A stretch of DNA of 64,000 bases from contig WHVY01000002.1 in NCBI GenBank assembly GCA_022266195.1, positions 1,317,001 through 1,381,000 on the forward strand. The letters run 5' to 3'. Position 1 is the stretch's first letter. The number at the start of each line of letters is the position of its first letter. The stretch is from Tetranychus cinnabarinus (taxonomy: Eukaryota > Arthropoda > Arachnida > Trombidiformes > Tetranychidae). Positions 60,701 to 64,000 of this stretch are shown here, in pieces. The notes beneath the pieces were generated by a model, which made no database searches, was not told the DNA's origin, and saw only the letters and a list, made by a program, of their open reading frames with translations. The translations under genes and the position numbers were made by a program.

Positions 60701-63557
60701 AATTAATTCAATAATAAATTGTTCCCTATTGGACGATATTTTTGGCCCAAAATTTCGATTCTTTTTTTTCCCTTTTCATTAATGAACTTTTCCTTTTCTC
60801 TTTTCCAACTCAAAATTGAAACTTTTTTCTGGTTCAACAAAAGTTAATGAATACCTTTTTCCTTCAAAATAGAAGTGATTAACTTTGAAAGTTAATTGGT
60901 TATAACAAGAAGAAAACAAAAGTTTACAGAAAATTATCAATCAATCAGTTAAACTGGAAAATTGGAATTTTTCCAAAGAGAAAAAGAGAAAAGTAAGAAA
61001 ATGAATTTTTCCAACAAGATAATTGATGAATAAAGAAAGGCGCAAAATTTCAACAAATGGCAATTGAAACAAAATTGTTTATCAAACAAGATTCACACAA
61101 AAAATTGATTGATTCGCAAAACGATCAAATGCAATTTTCGTCATTCAACATTTAATCGATTCAAGGGAAAAAACTGTTCGATTCTCAATATTCAATCATC
61201 AACTGAATCATCATGTTTTCTTAAAGAGTTACATTTGCATAGAATTGCATAATTATAGTCTTTTGGATTAACCTTTTTTTTCTTGTGTTGATCGGCTCGA
61301 AAGATGGAAATCGTCTGAAGCTAAGATGGAAAAGCTAAAAGTCTTGGAATAACATGGTTTAGAACATTTAATCGAGAGAAATGTTAATGACTGAGTGGTT
61401 TCCATTGGAGGTCAAATAATTGTTTGCCTTGTTCATTGGAGCTTATAAGACTGTCTCTCTAATATGTATACACAAATGGATAAATATAAGTTACCTTTTC
61501 ATGTAAACCCAATAACATCCTAATAATAATGGTTAACAATCATAATAATACTTTCTCTCTCGTTCTCTTCATCTTCATCTCTGATTTTCTCTCCCTTTAC
61601 CTCACAACTCCTACTCTTTATCTTTTAATATAACAAACAATATATAATAATGTTAATAATAATAAAAATGCTTTTACTTTAACAGTTATTTATTGTTTAA
61701 CCACAATTTTGAGATAATTTCCTTTTCTCTTTTATTACATAAATCATAATAAATAAATAAATAAGACCAAGTCAAAGGAAAAAGGTAAACATTGTTTTTG
61801 TGATAAATTTTCTGCTTATTTACTTCACCTTTTTCTGTCACCATTGGTAAGTCTTTTGGCTTAGCATTCAAGATTCTGAGAAACACCAAGGGAAAAGGCA
61901 CTTGAAGAGATTTAAGGGAAAATCGAAAATTAATAACTGTAAAAGTGTTGCACATCTTCACCTCGATTTCAAGTTGAACTGAGCTTCTGAAAGTTCATGA
62001 TTGTGAGTAAAGAAAAAGGAATCGATAATTTTGTCAAACTCAATGTATCTCAACATTGGAAAATTGTTGGTTAAGAAGAAAGTAAAACATTGAAAAGTTT
62101 CGAGCTGATTCTAGACGAAATTTGAGATTCGAAATTCAATACCGATTACAGATAATTTCTGGACGTTTCTTGACTTTCTTTTCTCATCTCACAAATTAAC
62201 ATTGAATATTCTTGGTTGGAAAATTGTGTTTTTAAAATTGCAACAATTTCGAAGTTGACTTTGAGTAAAGAAATTTGAGAGTTGCAAATTGAATGATGAT
62301 TTACATCTGAATATTTAGACTCGTATTTCATTCTTAAGATGATCACTTGAAACATCATAAATCATTCATTGAGATAATACTTAAGTTGCTGGAAAAGGCG
62401 AGTAAAATGGAAAATCTGATTAAACAAAGTTTTCGCAAAGAGAATTAAAAATTGCAAAATCTTTTCGAGTTGAAAGTTTTCACTTGGAGCTTGTAATTTT
62501 CATTTCAAATGTTGAACTGAATCGTCAACAGAATGTTATAAACAAGCTTTGTGAGCTTTCAATTTAGACACTTGCAACTCAACTTGACTGCATCAAAATT
62601 TTAATTCGAGAAAAGGTTGCAACTGAAATGTCATGGGTATTCAATTGTTCTAATTTTTAGCATATGAACGTCACAATTCTAACGTCATTAGAAGCTTTGT
62701 AACATTTTTTTTCTCTACTTTTCATTTGTTTCTTTCCTTCAACCTTCATCAAGACAAAAGAGGAAAAAATAATATCATGAATCCATTTGAAAGACTCTAA
62801 TTGTTGCTATCAAATGGCAAGTGAAGAGTAGGGAAAAAATGAAAAAAACGAGAAAACAAAATGTTTCCAATCTATTCATTTCTCCAATCAAACAGAGAAT
62901 CAAATTTCTCATTGAATTATTTACTCTAATTAGAAGGTGAAATGTTCATCTTTCAACGTTTGTTGTCAGATTGAAGAGTCAAAGTACGATTAGTTTATTT
63001 CGCTGAATGATGACTGACATTATCATGATTGTTGCCATTTTTTGTCTTCTCGTGCTTTTATTAGAACAACTTGTTTCTTTTATCAACATTATTCTTATTC
63101 CTTGGCATGGAAACTTGAACCACTTTATTACCTTTTCTAATAACATTTAAGATTGTCTCTTGAGCACGTATTTAAAGGAATGGCATTATTTTTGAGAGAA
63201 AAGGAAGAAAAAGAGAAAAAAAGATAAACTTGTTTCTGTAAACTTCTTCCATTTACCTTAACAAATGTTCACAATTGAACATTAATATTAAAGATTGAAG
63301 AGAAGATTATTAAAGAAAAGTTTAAACAAAAAAAATTATCAACAATAACAAGTGTCTTTACAGAATGTTCACTTCTTTATCTGCTTTTGACATTTACAGA
63401 ACCAATGAGTTTCTCTTGAGAATTTATTTATATCCATTATTGACTGGTTAATGGATGATGATGTTGATGCCTTGAGAGGATGAGAAATGCGACTTTTCAA
63501 GATTCGAATAAAGGTGTGAAAAAATGTGCAACTGGCGAAGGTAAGAAAATACAATTC
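57717..63557. other. AT-rich intergenic, no gene
   Basis: The first about 350 bp may be the body of the SINE-like element. The remainder holds chance frames of up to 91 codons (61686-61961) with no domains, and low-complexity tracts. No RNA gene recognised. Confidence 0.45.
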
Positions 63558-63582
63558 ACTGGGAGTGCAAAAAACTCCCAGT
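63558..63582. repeat. perfect hairpin made of the CTGGGAGT word
   Basis: ACTGGGAGT, a 7-base loop GCAAAAA, then ACTCCCAGT: a 9-bp perfect inverted repeat formed by head-to-head copies of the dispersed word. No T-run or gene context indicates a terminator. Confidence 0.8.
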
Positions 63583-64000
63583 TCTTTGTGAGAACTTATC
63601 AGTCGACTTATTGGTAATTTCAACTCTACTATTGAATGGAATGCTAATCAAGGGAATAAAGTTCTTTGAGAAAACTTACAGTTTGTATTCACTTGAAGAG
63701 TTGGAAGACGAAATAATTCCTTTGGTAATGAATGAATGATGAGAATGAAAATGCAAATTCAGTTTGAAGTTAATCGAGATTGTAAATGATTGTAAACATT
63801 TGATTAGCAGTTGACTTTTCACTTGATGAACATTGATGAATGACTGTTGATCAACTGTTTTGCTCTCATTTGGCTTAGCACTTTGGGTCAGCACATTTTG
63901 TCAGCACATTTAAATCTAATAAAAGGATGAAAATTGTAACGAAAAGTCAAGTGTTGACGAAGCGAGGTGAAAATTTGACAAGTTGACCTTTGTGCACATT
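63583..64000. other. AT-rich window end, no gene
   Basis: Two low-complexity minus-strand frames without domain support. CATTTTGTCAGCACATTT is a short local tandem (TCAGCACATTT twice) near 63890. Nothing else seen. Confidence 0.45.

Overview
This window is nuclear DNA of an animal, most likely an arthropod and possibly a mite or other chelicerate. The evidence is a metazoan Rpn10 gene split by very short introns (93 and 69 nt), an invertebrate alpha2-adrenergic-like octopamine receptor, a eukaryotic tRNA-Asp gene, a patch of the arthropod telomere word TTAGG and an arthropod-type initiator (TCAGTT) behind a TATA box. By eye the sequence is about 70% A+T. The species cannot be fixed from the sequence alone.

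Left part (1-18 kb) holds the genes. At 1-580 on the minus strand is the 5' part of the 26S proteasome ubiquitin receptor Rpn10/PSMD4 (three exons, running off the window). At 9.1-9.6 kb on the plus strand is a compact, unrecognised two-exon gene for a 104-residue secreted, cysteine-free, basic peptide with prohormone-like processing sites; it has its own TATA box and initiator and lies between two 335-bp direct repeats. At 13.3-16.6 kb on the minus strand a single large exon encodes a complete seven-transmembrane octopamine receptor (Oct-alpha2R type) with a very long N-terminus and a very long third intracellular loop. Weaker candidates here are an exon at 6883-6992 (+), an exon at 7888-8175 (-) and a two-exon small ORF at 17706-17982 (+).

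Right part (18-64 kb) is close to a gene desert. The only certain gene is tRNA-Asp(GTC) at 53876-53947, with a CTCF-like motif about 110 bp downstream. Low-confidence candidates are a one-exon secreted prepropeptide at 49981-50166 and a decayed protein fragment at 24967-25694.

Repeats are the other main content: a repeat family with three copies at 1.8-2.5 kb and three at 51.1-51.9 kb; a foldback element at 51.2-51.5 kb; a MITE-like pair in opposite orientation at 28.7 and 40.6 kb; a tRNA-derived SINE-like head at 57.65 kb next to an interstitial TTAGG patch; a 125-bp (CT)n tract; and a short word, CTGGGAGTGA or its complement, scattered over the window and condensed into local arrays at 21, 36 and 56 kb. 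The genes show no obvious functional link to each other. No CRISPR, operon or prokaryotic feature is present.
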